Origin: an uncultured Bacilli bacterium
GTDB lineage: Bacteria > Bacillota_I > Bacilli_A > RF39 > UBA660
Direction: 5' to 3'
Assembly (NCBI GenBank): GCA_949439935.1
Contig: CASRZA010000005.1
Span: 1 to 35,930, forward strand
Length of the DNA: 35,930 bases
In this document: positions 7,648-15,768 of the stretch, piece after piece
Layout of the letters: each line of letters starts with the position of its first letter
Position numbering within the stretch: the first letter of the stretch is position 1
Made by a program: the position numbers and the translations under genes
Notes under the pieces: generated by a model
What the model was told of the DNA's origin: nothing
The model's database searches: none
What the model saw: the letters and a program-made list of their open reading frames with translations, nothing else

Positions 7648-8658
7648 ATGGGATTTTTCAACAGTTTAGTAAATAACGTAGTAGATGCTGGTAAAAAGTT
7701 AATAAATAAGGGTGAAGGGCAAAGCAACCCAGGTGGAACAGATCTTGGAATGGGAAATCAAGCCAGTACGTTCAGCGACATTCAAGCTGCTAGCAATATG
7801 AATGCTGCGGCGAATGTAGTTCAAAACAACTCAAATGTTGCAGGACCTTCAATGCCACCTCAACCAGATGCACAAATGCAAAATGGTTCTGGCATTCCTG
7901 TAATGCCACCGATGCAAGATACAGCAGGTACGACTTCAGGAGGATATTCGCAGCCAGAAAAGAGTATTAACCCTTACGAAATGAACCAAGGTACTGTAGG
8001 AACAACTGGCCCAGCAGTAAATCCTTTTGCAAATGGACCTACTAATCAGATGCCACCGATGCCGAATGGAACGAACGGAATGAGCAATTCCTACGACCAA
8101 TTTGCCATGCAAAATCAGAGTATGAACCAGATGCCAAATATGGGTATCCAAAACATGGAAGGTATGCAGAGTACTAACATGGTGAATCAAAATCCGATGG
8201 TAGGCATGAATATGACGACCGGCCAAGGCTTCGATGCGATGCAAAACCCACAGATGGTTATGCCAGATATGCAAACTGCCAACATGCCCACTGATCAAGC
8301 ACAGAATCCATCACAAAATTCATTTATGCCTAAAGATGAAACCGCAATACAACAAGGTCCTAAACCTGCATTCTTTGTTCCACAAGAGGCAAGTTTACAA
8401 ATGCCAGCAGAGCCGCCACAAGCACCCGCTGAACCGATAGGTCAACAATCAAATATGGGTGTACAACCTTCTGTAGGACAGATGAATGCTATGCCGGGTA
8501 TGGAAGCACCTATCCCTCAACAAAACCCAGCTTTTATAGATAATCAGAGTCAACCTCAGATGACAGGAACGAACAACTTCATAAATGACGGTTTTCCACA
8601 ATCAAACTTTAACGATGTCGGTTCGACAGACAATTCGACAAACAATTGGGGAGCATAA
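7648..8658 (+). CDS. Met/Asn/Gln/Pro-rich disordered protein (336 aa)
   Basis: Not assigned to a family. The first 20 residues (MGFFNSLVNNVVDAGKKLIN) form an amphipathic helix that could bind membrane or a partner. The rest is low complexity, dominated by Met, Asn, Gln, Pro and Gly, with loose repeats such as NQMPNM and MQNPQMVMPDMQ, and very few charged, aromatic or Cys residues. It has no signal peptide and no membrane segment. The promoter and ribosome binding site are near consensus, so it is probably a real, well-expressed protein. Its composition suggests an intrinsically disordered linker or scaffold. Position between mutS and thrS does not indicate a role. Confidence 0.8.
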   Translation: MGFFNSLVNNVVDAGKKLINKGEGQSNPGGTDLGMGNQASTFSDIQAASNMNAAANVVQNNSNVAGPSMPPQPDAQMQNGSGIPVMPPMQDTAGTTSGGYSQPEKSINPYEMNQGTVGTTGPAVNPFANGPTNQMPPMPNGTNGMSNSYDQFAMQNQSMNQMPNMGIQNMEGMQSTNMVNQNPMVGMNMTTGQGFDAMQNPQMVMPDMQTANMPTDQAQNPSQNSFMPKDETAIQQGPKPAFFVPQEASLQMPAEPPQAPAEPIGQQSNMGVQPSVGQMNAMPGMEAPIPQQNPAFIDNQSQPQMTGTNNFINDGFPQSNFNDVGSTDNSTNNWGA

Positions 8659-8681
8659 AACTCTTCTTTTTTTCAAAGATC

Positions 8682-8710
8682 TTGATAATATGAATTTTAT
8701 ATGATAAAAT
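8682..8710 (+). promoter_or_regulatory. thrS: Promoter of the thrS transcript
   Basis: TTGATA (8682-8687), 17-base spacer, TAAAAT (8705-8710). Transcription would start about seven bases on, at the 5' end of the T-box leader. Confidence 0.65.
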
Positions 8711-8716
8711 CAGTTT

Positions 8717-8919
8717 ATAAATTTTTGACGGAAGACACGATTTTAATAGGCTAGAGACAAAAGAGATTTAGTGGATGGTGCAAACTAAACTGGCTTGTTA
8801 AGATTACTACTTCTCGAAAGAGCTAATAAGCTACGAATAACTCCCGTTAAAGAGTATAAAAGTTAAATAATAGGATGGTACCGTGCATTTAAACGCACTC
8901 CTTGAGTACTGTCCTTTTT
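8717..8919 (+). promoter_or_regulatory. Threonine T-box leader with terminator/antiterminator
   Basis: The conserved T-box is present as AGGATGGTACCGTG (8872-8885), whose TGGT would pair with an ACCA tRNA 3' end. The alternative terminator pairs AGGATGGTAC with GTACTGTCCT (8906-8915), followed by TTTTT. Stem I seems closed by GAAG/CTTC, with a candidate ACU threonine specifier at 8806-8808. Uncharged tRNA-Thr would stabilise the antiterminator and allow thrS transcription. The family role is well established; the specifier position is my inference. Confidence 0.9.
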
Positions 8920-8964
8920 GTTTACCAAAGTCAAAAATTTAAATGCCGAAAAGGAGGCGAATTC

Positions 8965-9066
8965 TTGGAAGAACGAACATTTAAAAACATTAAAAGGAAA
9001 GATAGAACATCTTCCAAAAAAAGCCATTTTAACTTTATAAAAAATAGAAACGAGGAAAAACGATGA
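8965..9066 (+). CDS. Possible 33-aa upstream ORF coupled to thrS
   Basis: A TTG start (8965) follows a very strong ribosome binding site (AAAAGGAGGCG) at good spacing. The frame encodes MEERTFKNIKRKDRTSSKK... and ends in a TGA that overlaps the thrS ATG as ATGA, the classic arrangement for translational coupling. The peptide is highly basic and has two threonines. It is outside the ORF track because of its length. It could instead be the remnant of a lost N-terminal part of thrS, or an untranslated spacer in which the AGGAGG is chance. Confidence 0.4.
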   Translation: MEERTFKNIKRKDRTSSKKSHFNFIKNRNEEKR

Positions 9067-10799
9067 GAAATTTTAAAGAAGAAAAAGAATTGAATACGCT
9101 TAATCACAGCTGTGCACACATGCTTGCCCAAGCAGTAAAACATCTATATCCAGAAGCAAAATTTTGGGTAGGACCAGTAGTCGACGAAGGTTTCTACTAC
9201 GATATAGACTTAGGCGATAAAGTGATCACTGAAGAAGACATTCCAAAGATCGAATCTGAAATGAAAAAACTCGCCAAAGATGGAAAATACATCGTTAGAA
9301 ATGAAATCTCCAAAGAAGAAGCACTAGAAATGTTCAAAGGCGACGAATACAAGATCGATTTGATAAGTAGAATGGATGAAGCCGATACAGTCATCTCATG
9401 CTATACTCAAGGAGACTTTACAGACTTATGTCGAGGACCTCACGTCGAATCTACAAAACTTTTAAAAAACTTCAAACTGATAAAATTTAGTGGAGCATAT
9501 TGGAAGGGCGATGCTAAAAACAAGATGCTTCAAAGAATATATGGAGTTTGCTTTCCGACTAAAGAAGAGCTGGAGGCTCACTTACAAGATTTAGAGGAAG
9601 CAAAAGAAAGAGATCATAGGAAACTAGGAAAAGACTTAGGCATCTTTATGTTCGCGGATTTAGTAGGAAAAGGTCTACCGATGTGGTTACCAAACGGTTT
9701 CATCTTGAGACACACTCTTCAAGAGTACATCACGAACAAAGAATTGTCTCTTGGATATAAACACGTCATGACTCCATCTTTAGGAAACGTAGAACTATAT
9801 AAGACGAGTGGTCACTGGGATCATTACAAAGACGACATGTTCCCTATGATGGAACTCGAAAACGAGGCATACGTCTTGAGGCCGATGAACTGTCCTCACC
9901 ACATGATGATATACAAGAATTTTTTACATTCGTATAGGGACTTACCACTTCGCATGGCCGAGATCGCAAACGACTTTAGATATGAAGCATCTGGAGCTTG
10001 CTGTGGTATAGAAAGAACGAGAGCTTTCACTCAAAACGACTCTCACATCTTCTGTACACCTGATCAGATTGCCAGTGAAGTTCAAGGCGTAATCGACTTA
10101 ATTCTAGATGTATATAAGGATTTCGGCTTTGAAAACTATAAATTTAGGTTATCTTTAAGAGATAAAGAAAATACCGAAAAATACTTCGGAAACGATGAAC
10201 TTTGGGAAAAGAGCGAAAGTGCTTTAAGAGAGATTCTTAAAAACTCAGGAGCAGAATTCTACGAAGAAGAAGGAGAAGCAGCATTTTATGGACCTAAGAT
10301 CGACGTCCAAGTAAAAAGTGCGATAGGACACGACGTAACTTTATCGACGGTGCAACTAGACTATCAATTACCGGAAAGATTCGAACTAGAATACATAAAT
10401 GAAGAAGGACAAAAAGCTAGACCAGTCGTCATCCATAGAGCAATACTCGGTTCTTTAGATCGTTTTGTCGCATTCTTACTTGAAGAGACGAAAGGAATAT
10501 TACCTGTTTGGCTCGCACCTGTACAAGTTTATGTAATACCTGTCAACAACGAGATCCATTTAGATTATGCGAAATCCATCTACGAAAAATTAAAAGAGGC
10601 AGGCTTCCGAGTAGAACTAGACGACAGAAACGAAAAGCTTTCATACAAGATGCGTGAGAGTCAAATAAAGAAAATACCTGTAACGTTGATACTCGGAGAC
10701 AAGGAAGCCACAGATAATGTCGTAAGTTACAGGCTCATGGGTTCAAGAGATACTACGACAGTATCACTAGACGAACTGATAGAATACTTAAATAAATAG
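9063..10799 (+). CDS. thrS: Threonyl-tRNA synthetase without TGS domain
   Basis: Charges tRNA-Thr. At 578 aa it is about 60 residues shorter than usual: it starts directly with the editing domain (NHSCAHMLAQAVKHLYP, His15 and His19; later TDLCRGPHV), so the N-terminal TGS domain is absent. The class II core is complete: MNCPHHMMIY with a zinc-ligand Cys, motif 2 FRYEASGACCGIERTRAFTQ, DSHIFC, and motif 3 IHRAILGSLDRF, followed by the anticodon-binding domain. Motif 2 has ACCG where ALHG is common. The start has GAGGAAAAACG upstream and overlaps the upstream ORF stop. It is controlled by the T-box leader. There is a 9-base gap to the YceD gene. Confidence 0.96.
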   Translation: MRNFKEEKELNTLNHSCAHMLAQAVKHLYPEAKFWVGPVVDEGFYYDIDLGDKVITEEDIPKIESEMKKLAKDGKYIVRNEISKEEALEMFKGDEYKIDLISRMDEADTVISCYTQGDFTDLCRGPHVESTKLLKNFKLIKFSGAYWKGDAKNKMLQRIYGVCFPTKEELEAHLQDLEEAKERDHRKLGKDLGIFMFADLVGKGLPMWLPNGFILRHTLQEYITNKELSLGYKHVMTPSLGNVELYKTSGHWDHYKDDMFPMMELENEAYVLRPMNCPHHMMIYKNFLHSYRDLPLRMAEIANDFRYEASGACCGIERTRAFTQNDSHIFCTPDQIASEVQGVIDLILDVYKDFGFENYKFRLSLRDKENTEKYFGNDELWEKSESALREILKNSGAEFYEEEGEAAFYGPKIDVQVKSAIGHDVTLSTVQLDYQLPERFELEYINEEGQKARPVVIHRAILGSLDRFVAFLLEETKGILPVWLAPVQVYVIPVNNEIHLDYAKSIYEKLKEAGFRVELDDRNEKLSYKMRESQIKKIPVTLILGDKEATDNVVSYRLMGSRDTTTVSLDELIEYLNK

Positions 10800-10808
10800 G
10801 AGAAGATT

Positions 10809-11222
10809 ATGAATTTGAATTTAATAACGTTAAACACGAGGGGGAGAGTAGACTTCGACGAAGAAGTCGACATGAGTACTTGCAAAGATGACAGAATTCT
10901 TTCTTTCGAGAGAGTCCATGTAAAAGGAGCGATCCTCGACAATGGAACTGATGAATACGAAATAGATCTCGAAATAAAAGGTCGAATAAACCTTAAAAGC
11001 TCGATCAATGAAACACCAGTACCGTTGAAATTAGATATAAAATATTCAGATTTTATAAACAATTTAGTCGAGAAATACAAAAACAGTTCAAATTCACTTG
11101 ATATTTTGCCAATTATATGGGAGAATATATTACTGGAAATCCCCATTCGCGCGGTAAACGAAACTGATACTTTCGAAACGACACATGGCGAAGGCTGGGA
11201 AATACTCGAAGATGATGAGTAA
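10809..11222 (+). CDS. YceD/DUF177 family protein
   Basis: This family is almost always found directly upstream of rpmF and is linked to ribosomal RNA and large-subunit metabolism; the biochemical role is not settled. The 137-aa protein fits in size and place, and has the acidic N-terminal strand region (NTRGRVDFDEEVDMS) and a C-terminal PIRAVNETDTFETTHGEGW segment. The usual CxR/C-x2-C zinc residues are not evident. It is probably co-transcribed with thrS (9-base gap, AGGAGA ribosome binding site) and rpmF (21-base gap). Confidence 0.8.
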   Translation: MNLNLITLNTRGRVDFDEEVDMSTCKDDRILSFERVHVKGAILDNGTDEYEIDLEIKGRINLKSSINETPVPLKLDIKYSDFINNLVEKYKNSSNSLDILPIIWENILLEIPIRAVNETDTFETTHGEGWEILEDDE

Positions 11223-11243
11223 GATAAAAGGAGGGAATTAAAT

Positions 11244-11444
11244 ATGGCAGTTCCATTTAGAAGAACAAGTAAAACTAAAAAAAGAATGCGTCGTACACAT
11301 TTAAAGAAAACTGTCCCTGGAATGACTGTTTGCTCAAACTGTGGTGCATCAATTAAACCACACAGAGTTTGTACAGAATGTGGTTTCTATAAAAATAAAG
11401 AAGCCATCAATACGACAAGCGTCACTGCTGAAGAAGAAAAATAG
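11244..11444 (+). CDS. rpmF: Large-subunit ribosomal protein bL32
   Basis: The 66-aa sequence starts [19 protein letters not shown], the canonical L32 N-terminus, and has a complete zinc ribbon (CSNCG and CTECG). The AAAGGAGG ribosome binding site is ideal. A C-terminal tail of about ten residues (SVTAEEEK) is slightly acidic. The terminator stem overlaps the stop codon. Confidence 0.97.
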   Translation: MAVPFRRTSKTKKRMRRTHLKKTVPGMTVCSNCGASIKPHRVCTECGFYKNKEAINTTSVTAEEEK

Positions 11445-11458
11445 TTCTTCTTTTTCTT
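11433..11458 (+). terminator. Terminator of the thrS-yceD-rpmF unit
   Basis: GAAGAA, six-base loop containing the stop codon, TTCTTC and a T-rich tail. Confidence 0.75.
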
Positions 11459-11500
11459 TTATTAAAGCAAAATCGCCGATCATGCTACTTGACAAATAGT

Positions 11501-11529
11501 TTGCAACTGATGCTAGAACACTTTACAAT
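11501..11529 (+). promoter_or_regulatory. Promoter of the rhomboid gene
   Basis: TTGCAA (11501-11506), 17-base spacer, TACAAT (11524-11529). A second TTGACA lies at 11489 but has no good -10 at proper spacing. Confidence 0.55.
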
Positions 11530-11577
11530 GGCGGACTTTTATTATAGAATATATTAAGTGAAGAGAGGTCGTTCTAG

Positions 11578-12729
11578 ATGATTACACAAAACCATGTAGA
11601 TAAACGAGACATGATACTTATGCAACTCGCCCATTACTTTATCACGGTTGAAAATTACACCCCGATCGTTGTAAAAGGCGTCAAAAACGAGATATGGCTT
11701 GAAAACATAGAAGCTCCATACAAGATTATAAGAATAAACGGAAACTATATTCACAATAACGAGCAGATGAATTTGGATTTATTCAAGATAGAAAATATCG
11801 TAAGACAAGTAAAACGTAAGACTCTGAGTTTTAGTGTTAAAACTTTAAATATTTTATTAGATGTCGGTTCGACTGTCGAAGTACGTGGAGAAAAAAAGAT
11901 AGAATCTGTTTTTATAGATGCCAACAAAGGCATAAAAAAGAACAAACAGATAAATAGTTTATATCCAGAATTGAAGAATAACCTAGTAGATACTACCGAT
12001 GGGCTTGAGTTCGTAATAAACATCACTAATGATATAAATACCAAGACAGAGGAAGAGAACAGAGAATACGAGAGAGTATTCAGTAAGAAGCCGAACATAA
12101 TAACTCATGTACTCATCGCAATAAACATCATTTTATTCATCGTAACTACTATTGGGATATTGACAGAAAGATTCGACTTGGCTATGAGTTTAGCCTTGAA
12201 TAAAGGATTTGTCGTGAATGGACAGATATATAGACTGATTACAGCGGCTTTTATGCACGTCAATATCTTTCACTTACTTATGAACATGTACGCACTTTAT
12301 ATCATAGGTGGACAAGTAGAATCCTATATCGGTAAAGCCAAATACCTGAGCATTTATCTGTTCAGTGCGATAATAGGTAACCTACTATCATGCGTAGTAA
12401 ACGGATTCTCTGGACTATCATTAGGTGCAAGCGGAGCGATATTCGGTCTGATGGGAACACTCGTCTATTTCGGTTATCATTACAGACTATATTTAGACAA
12501 TGCCCTTAAAACACAGATACTTCCTATTATACTATTAAATTTAATGATAGGTTTTATGATTCCTAATATAGACAATTCGGCTCATATAGGTGGATTAGTC
12601 GGTGGACTATTTTCGACGATGGCTTTAGGGATCGAAAGAAAATCCACTAAACAAGATACTATAAATGGAATAATATGTTCCATCATTACTTTGAGCTTCT
12701 TGTGTTATCTAGTATTTTTCGCTAGATAG
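11578..12729 (+). CDS. GluP-like rhomboid intramembrane serine protease
   Basis: Cleaves single-pass membrane proteins within the bilayer. The 383-aa protein has an N-terminal cytoplasmic domain of about 170 residues, as in GluP/YqgP. About six or seven membrane helices follow from residue 178. The rhomboid signature is intact: HLLMNMYAL (oxyanion-site His/Asn), LGASGAIFGL with the catalytic Ser, and NSAHIGGLVGGL with the catalytic His. ATG at 11578 has GAGAGG about ten bases upstream. No TPR region is visible at the C-terminus, unlike B. subtilis GluP. The substrate is unknown. Confidence 0.92.
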   Translation: MITQNHVDKRDMILMQLAHYFITVENYTPIVVKGVKNEIWLENIEAPYKIIRINGNYIHNNEQMNLDLFKIENIVRQVKRKTLSFSVKTLNILLDVGSTVEVRGEKKIESVFIDANKGIKKNKQINSLYPELKNNLVDTTDGLEFVINITNDINTKTEEENREYERVFSKKPNIITHVLIAINIILFIVTTIGILTERFDLAMSLALNKGFVVNGQIYRLITAAFMHVNIFHLLMNMYALYIIGGQVESYIGKAKYLSIYLFSAIIGNLLSCVVNGFSGLSLGASGAIFGLMGTLVYFGYHYRLYLDNALKTQILPIILLNLMIGFMIPNIDNSAHIGGLVGGLFSTMALGIERKSTKQDTINGIICSIITLSFLCYLVFFAR

Positions 12730-12784
12730 CCTTTTTTCTTTCTAAAATCTATGATATAATGTTCCAAAAGAAAGAGGGAGTACT

Positions 12785-13597
12785 GTGGACAAAAAGATTT
12801 TTTACGTAATAGGAGCTATTTTTATAGGAGCAATATTATTTACAACTAGTTATATCATAGCAGAAAATAAACTTAAAGATGCGAACATAAAAAATAACGA
12901 CTATGAAAAACCTGAAATAAAAGATTCTATTTCTTTTAAAAGTGTTAAAACTAACGGAAAAAAGATCGTCGAAAGCTTTACGATCGCTATGAATGGCAAA
13001 AAGAGTACATTTGAAGTCGAATTCTCGACGACAAAAAATGAAACAGATACGGAGATAAAAGGAACTTTTAAAAAAGAAACTCTCTTCCTTAAAAGTAGAT
13101 CGAACGAAGATATTTCGAAAGAATTAGACGAAAAAACTGTAAAAAATCTTTTCTCTGAAAAGAACTTTCAATTTATAAAAGGCTCTGATGAAAAGACATA
13201 TCTTCTCGTTCTTGCAAATATCGATTCAAAAGGGGAAAAAGAAGATTTTTTGTACATATTGAACGATAAATTTGAACTACTCGAGGGGGACATGAATTAC
13301 AACGGATGTGGAAAAAACAATGCTCTAACTGTAAGATCTGATAAAGCTAAATACACTTTAGAAAACACTCCTTCTCTATATCACGATCAATTCGATGTGT
13401 GTAAAGATCAAACCGATTGTATGATAAACGTCAAGATCGAAGACTCAAAGATACATTACCTAAAAGTTTTTCCCAAATATGAAGAATTCGACTTCGGAAG
13501 CATCGAAGAAAGAATCTATACTATAAACGACAATAGGCTTAATTATACGGTTGAAAATACATACAGAATAGCATCCGCAACCCATCAAGTTTGTTAA
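12785..13597 (+). CDS. Membrane-anchored extracytoplasmic protein, unknown (270 aa)
   Basis: No family recognised. GTG start at 12785 with AGAGGGAG upstream. One N-terminal membrane helix (FYVIGAIFIGAILFTTSYII) serves as anchor or uncleaved signal; there is no lipobox Cys. The outside part is beta-rich with four cysteines (NGCGKN, DVCKDQTDC, THQVC at the extreme C-terminus), which might form disulphides. A TATAAT about 30 bases upstream may be its -10. It follows the rhomboid gene by 55 bases, so a substrate relationship is conceivable, but nothing in the sequence shows it. Confidence 0.7.
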   Translation: MDKKIFYVIGAIFIGAILFTTSYIIAENKLKDANIKNNDYEKPEIKDSISFKSVKTNGKKIVESFTIAMNGKKSTFEVEFSTTKNETDTEIKGTFKKETLFLKSRSNEDISKELDEKTVKNLFSEKNFQFIKGSDEKTYLLVLANIDSKGEKEDFLYILNDKFELLEGDMNYNGCGKNNALTVRSDKAKYTLENTPSLYHDQFDVCKDQTDCMINVKIEDSKIHYLKVFPKYEEFDFGSIEERIYTINDNRLNYTVENTYRIASATHQVC

Positions 13598-13820
13598 ACA
13601 GCTACAGCCAGTTTTTTCTTAAATCTTTAATAGCAAGAAAAATGATGCAAAATAATATCTAAAAGGCTTAAAACCTTTTTTTTGATAAAAATTTAAAATA
13701 GGACACTAATATTATCGATCGTTGTGCTCTTTAAGGTCTGCATTTTAAAATTTTTTCATAAAAAAATGAGAAAAATGAAAGTTATCCGGAATAATAATAG
13801 TAGAGGGGTATAAAAATCCC
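13598..13820. other. Intergenic stretch before the nuclease pseudogene
   Basis: Apart from the terminator at 13661-13684 I see no gene here. An AGAGGGG near 13803 precedes the TTG of the decayed nuclease frame and may be its old ribosome binding site. Confidence 0.5.
13661..13684 (+). terminator. Terminator
   Basis: AAAAGG, seven-base loop, CCTTTT with a run of eight T. Confidence 0.65.
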
Positions 13821-14722
13821 TTGAAGATAGACTACAGTATCACAGACAAATACAAAACTAGTTTAGTTAAATATGCTGAATGACTGACCGATGAAGATAT
13901 AGTGCCTATCACGTATGACGTCATGTTTAAAGCTATGCTTGCAAATTCGAAGAATAAAAAGTACCTTTGTAGATTACTCTCTTTGTTATTCGAGATAAGC
14001 GAAGAAGAAGCTATGAAAAGTTTTAGATACTCGAAGAACGAACTCGATAGAGACAACGTGAGAAGTAGAGCGAATATCGTAGACATAGTGGGAACTCTAG
14101 GAAAGACGAAAGTGAATATCGAGATGAACAAGACTAACACGATTCCTAGAAATGTCCACTATTTGGAAGTCCTATCGAAAGAAGACATCTTGTCGGGAAC
14201 AAAATTTGGCGAAAGAAACTTGACAGTGCAGGTAAACTTAACCGACATATGCTTCAAAGGAGACAAGACAGTAAACTACTTTTGTAAGCAAGATATCTCA
14301 GATCGAACGATGGGTAACGAAGTTTTAGTAAATGCAAGCATACCAATGATCCGAAAAAAGATGTACACTTTAGGAGAAGAAAGTCTCGATGAGATAAGAG
14401 GTATGTAGCGATAGTAACAATGGATAAAAAGAAGGAAGCCGAGAAGTTAGCGAAAGGAGATGAACTGTACATGGAATACATAAAAGATGCGAAGAAGGCT
14501 GAGAAGAGTACTAGTTATTATGACGGCTTCGATTACGAAGTGCACTTGGCTGCGTACTACACTCAAGTTGGGATTAGAAAAGGTCTCGAAGAAAGTCATA
14601 AAGAACGTGACAAAGCGATTCTAAAAATGGTTAAAATGGGAATTCCGATGGAGACGATTTTAAAGTGTTATTAGTTATCTAGAGAAGAAATCGAAAAGAT
14701 AAATGATAAAATCGACGAATGA
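13821..14722 (+). pseudogene. Decayed Rpn/PDDEXK-family nuclease (transposase-like) gene
   Basis: The translation LTDEDIVPITYDVMFKAML and NVHYLEVL match Rpn-family PD-(D/E)XK proteins (recombination-promoting nucleases, often labelled PDDEXK transposases). The likely active-site region is IVDIVGTLGKTKVNIEMNK, with N where Q/K is usual. The ORF track splits it into two ORFs (13902-14408 and 14420-14674), but the frame also continues upstream to TTG 13821 through an in-frame TGA (13881). A frameshift separates the halves near 14405, and a TAG at 14672 interrupts the C-terminal helix (ETILKCY*LSREEIEKI). Three lesions mean no full product. Confidence 0.75.
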
Positions 14723-14745
14723 TTTTGTATTCTTTCAAGAAATAC

Positions 14746-14774
14746 TTGTTAAATAACCGATTTTTTGTTATTAT
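14746..14774 (+). promoter_or_regulatory. Promoter of rpsB-tsf
   Basis: TTGTTA (14746-14751), 17-base spacer, TATTAT (14769-14774). A shifted TATATT at 14772 is an alternative. Confidence 0.55.
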
Positions 14775-14777
14775 ATT

Positions 14778-14860
14778 GTTGGCTTTAAGCCAAATAAACA
14801 CCGATATGAATTTACTCATCGAGTGGCTTTTCTAGCTGTTGAGTTTTGGAAATATCGGGG
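14778..14860 (+). promoter_or_regulatory. Structured 5' leader of rpsB, candidate S2 autoregulatory element
   Basis: The leader starts with a tight hairpin (TTGGCTTTAAGCCAA, 14779-14793). Next is a domain closed by CCGATAT (14801-14807) and ATATCGG (14852-14858), with an inner ACTCA/TGAGT pairing. The AAGGAGG of rpsB follows 13 bases after the closing stem. Ribosomal operons often have leaders bound by their own product, so feedback by S2 is a fair inference. I do not recognise this exact fold. Confidence 0.5.
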
Positions 14861-14885
14861 TGAAATAACGAAGGAGGAAAAAAAC

Positions 14886-15746
14886 ATGGCTGTAGTTTCT
14901 ATGAGTTATCTTTTAGAAGCTGGTGTTCATTTTGGACATCAAACAAAAAGATGGAACCCTAAAATGAAGGAATACATCTTTACTGCAAGAGACGATATAT
15001 ACATTATCGACCTTGAAAAAACCGTTGCATGCATGGAAGCAGCATACGAAGAACTAAAAAAAATAAGTGAAAATGGAGGAAAATTCTTATTCGTCGGAAC
15101 TAAGAAGCAAGCTAGCGAAGTCTCTAAGGAAGAAGCACTCAGAAGTGAATCTTTCTACGTAACGGAAAGATGGCTTGGAGGAACTCTTACGAACTTCCGT
15201 ACAATCAGAAGAAGAGTCAAGAGATTAGAAGAAATCGAAAAGATGGAAGCAGATGGTACATTTGAACTTCTACCTAAAAAAGAAGTAATCGGTATCAAAA
15301 AAGAATACGAAAAGTTAAACAAAGTATTATCTGGTATCCGCGATATGGAAAAATTGCCTGACGCTATGATAATCGTCGATCCTAAAAAAGAGATCAACGC
15401 TATTAGAGAAGCGAGAAAGTTAAACATTCCAGTATTCGGATTAGTAGATACTAACTGCGATCCAGACGACGTAGATTTCGTAATTCCTGCAAATGACGAC
15501 GCTGTTCGTTCAGTAAAAGTCGTTTTAGGAGTCCTTAATAACGCTATATGCGAAGGAAAGAATTTACCTTTAGTAGACTATATAACTGAGGAAGAAGGTA
15601 CAGGAAAAGAAGGAAAAAAGCCTCTACAAACTGAACCTAAGACTATAGATTACTCAAAAAAGACAGTTGCAGAACTTAGAGAACTAGCAGAAAAAGCTGG
15701 AATCGAAGGAACTAGCACTATGAAAAAAGAAGAGCTAAACAAATAA
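14886..15746 (+). CDS. rpsB: Small-subunit ribosomal protein uS2 with C-terminal Rho_N/SAP-like extension
   Basis: The core is normal S2: [44 protein letters not shown] and the terminal [28 protein letters not shown] at 14886 is chosen because AAGGAGG lies just upstream; the ORF track start at 14823 lies inside the leader. The protein is 286 aa, longer than most. The extra tail ends [28 protein letters not shown], which looks like the helix-extended-helix of Rho N-terminal/SAP domains that bind nucleic acid. tsf follows after 22 bases, the usual order. Confidence 0.96.
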   Translation: MAVVSMSYLLEAGVHFGHQTKRWNPKMKEYIFTARDDIYIIDLEKTVACMEAAYEELKKISENGGKFLFVGTKKQASEVSKEEALRSESFYVTERWLGGTLTNFRTIRRRVKRLEEIEKMEADGTFELLPKKEVIGIKKEYEKLNKVLSGIRDMEKLPDAMIIVDPKKEINAIREARKLNIPVFGLVDTNCDPDDVDFVIPANDDAVRSVKVVLGVLNNAICEGKNLPLVDYITEEEGTGKEGKKPLQTEPKTIDYSKKTVAELRELAEKAGIEGTSTMKKEELNK

Positions 15747-15768
15747 TATTAAATTAGGAGGAAAAAAT

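Noticed and set aside
8942-8983. 13-codon frame MPKRRRILGRTNI before thrS
   Set aside because: No ribosome binding site in front; its codons contain the AGGAGG that better serves the TTG at 8965.
13881-13883. TGA read as Trp (genetic code 4), given the in-frame TGA in the nuclease gene
   Set aside because: mutS and the AlkD-like gene end at TGA and Trp is encoded by TGG elsewhere, so TGA is a stop and the nuclease gene is a pseudogene.
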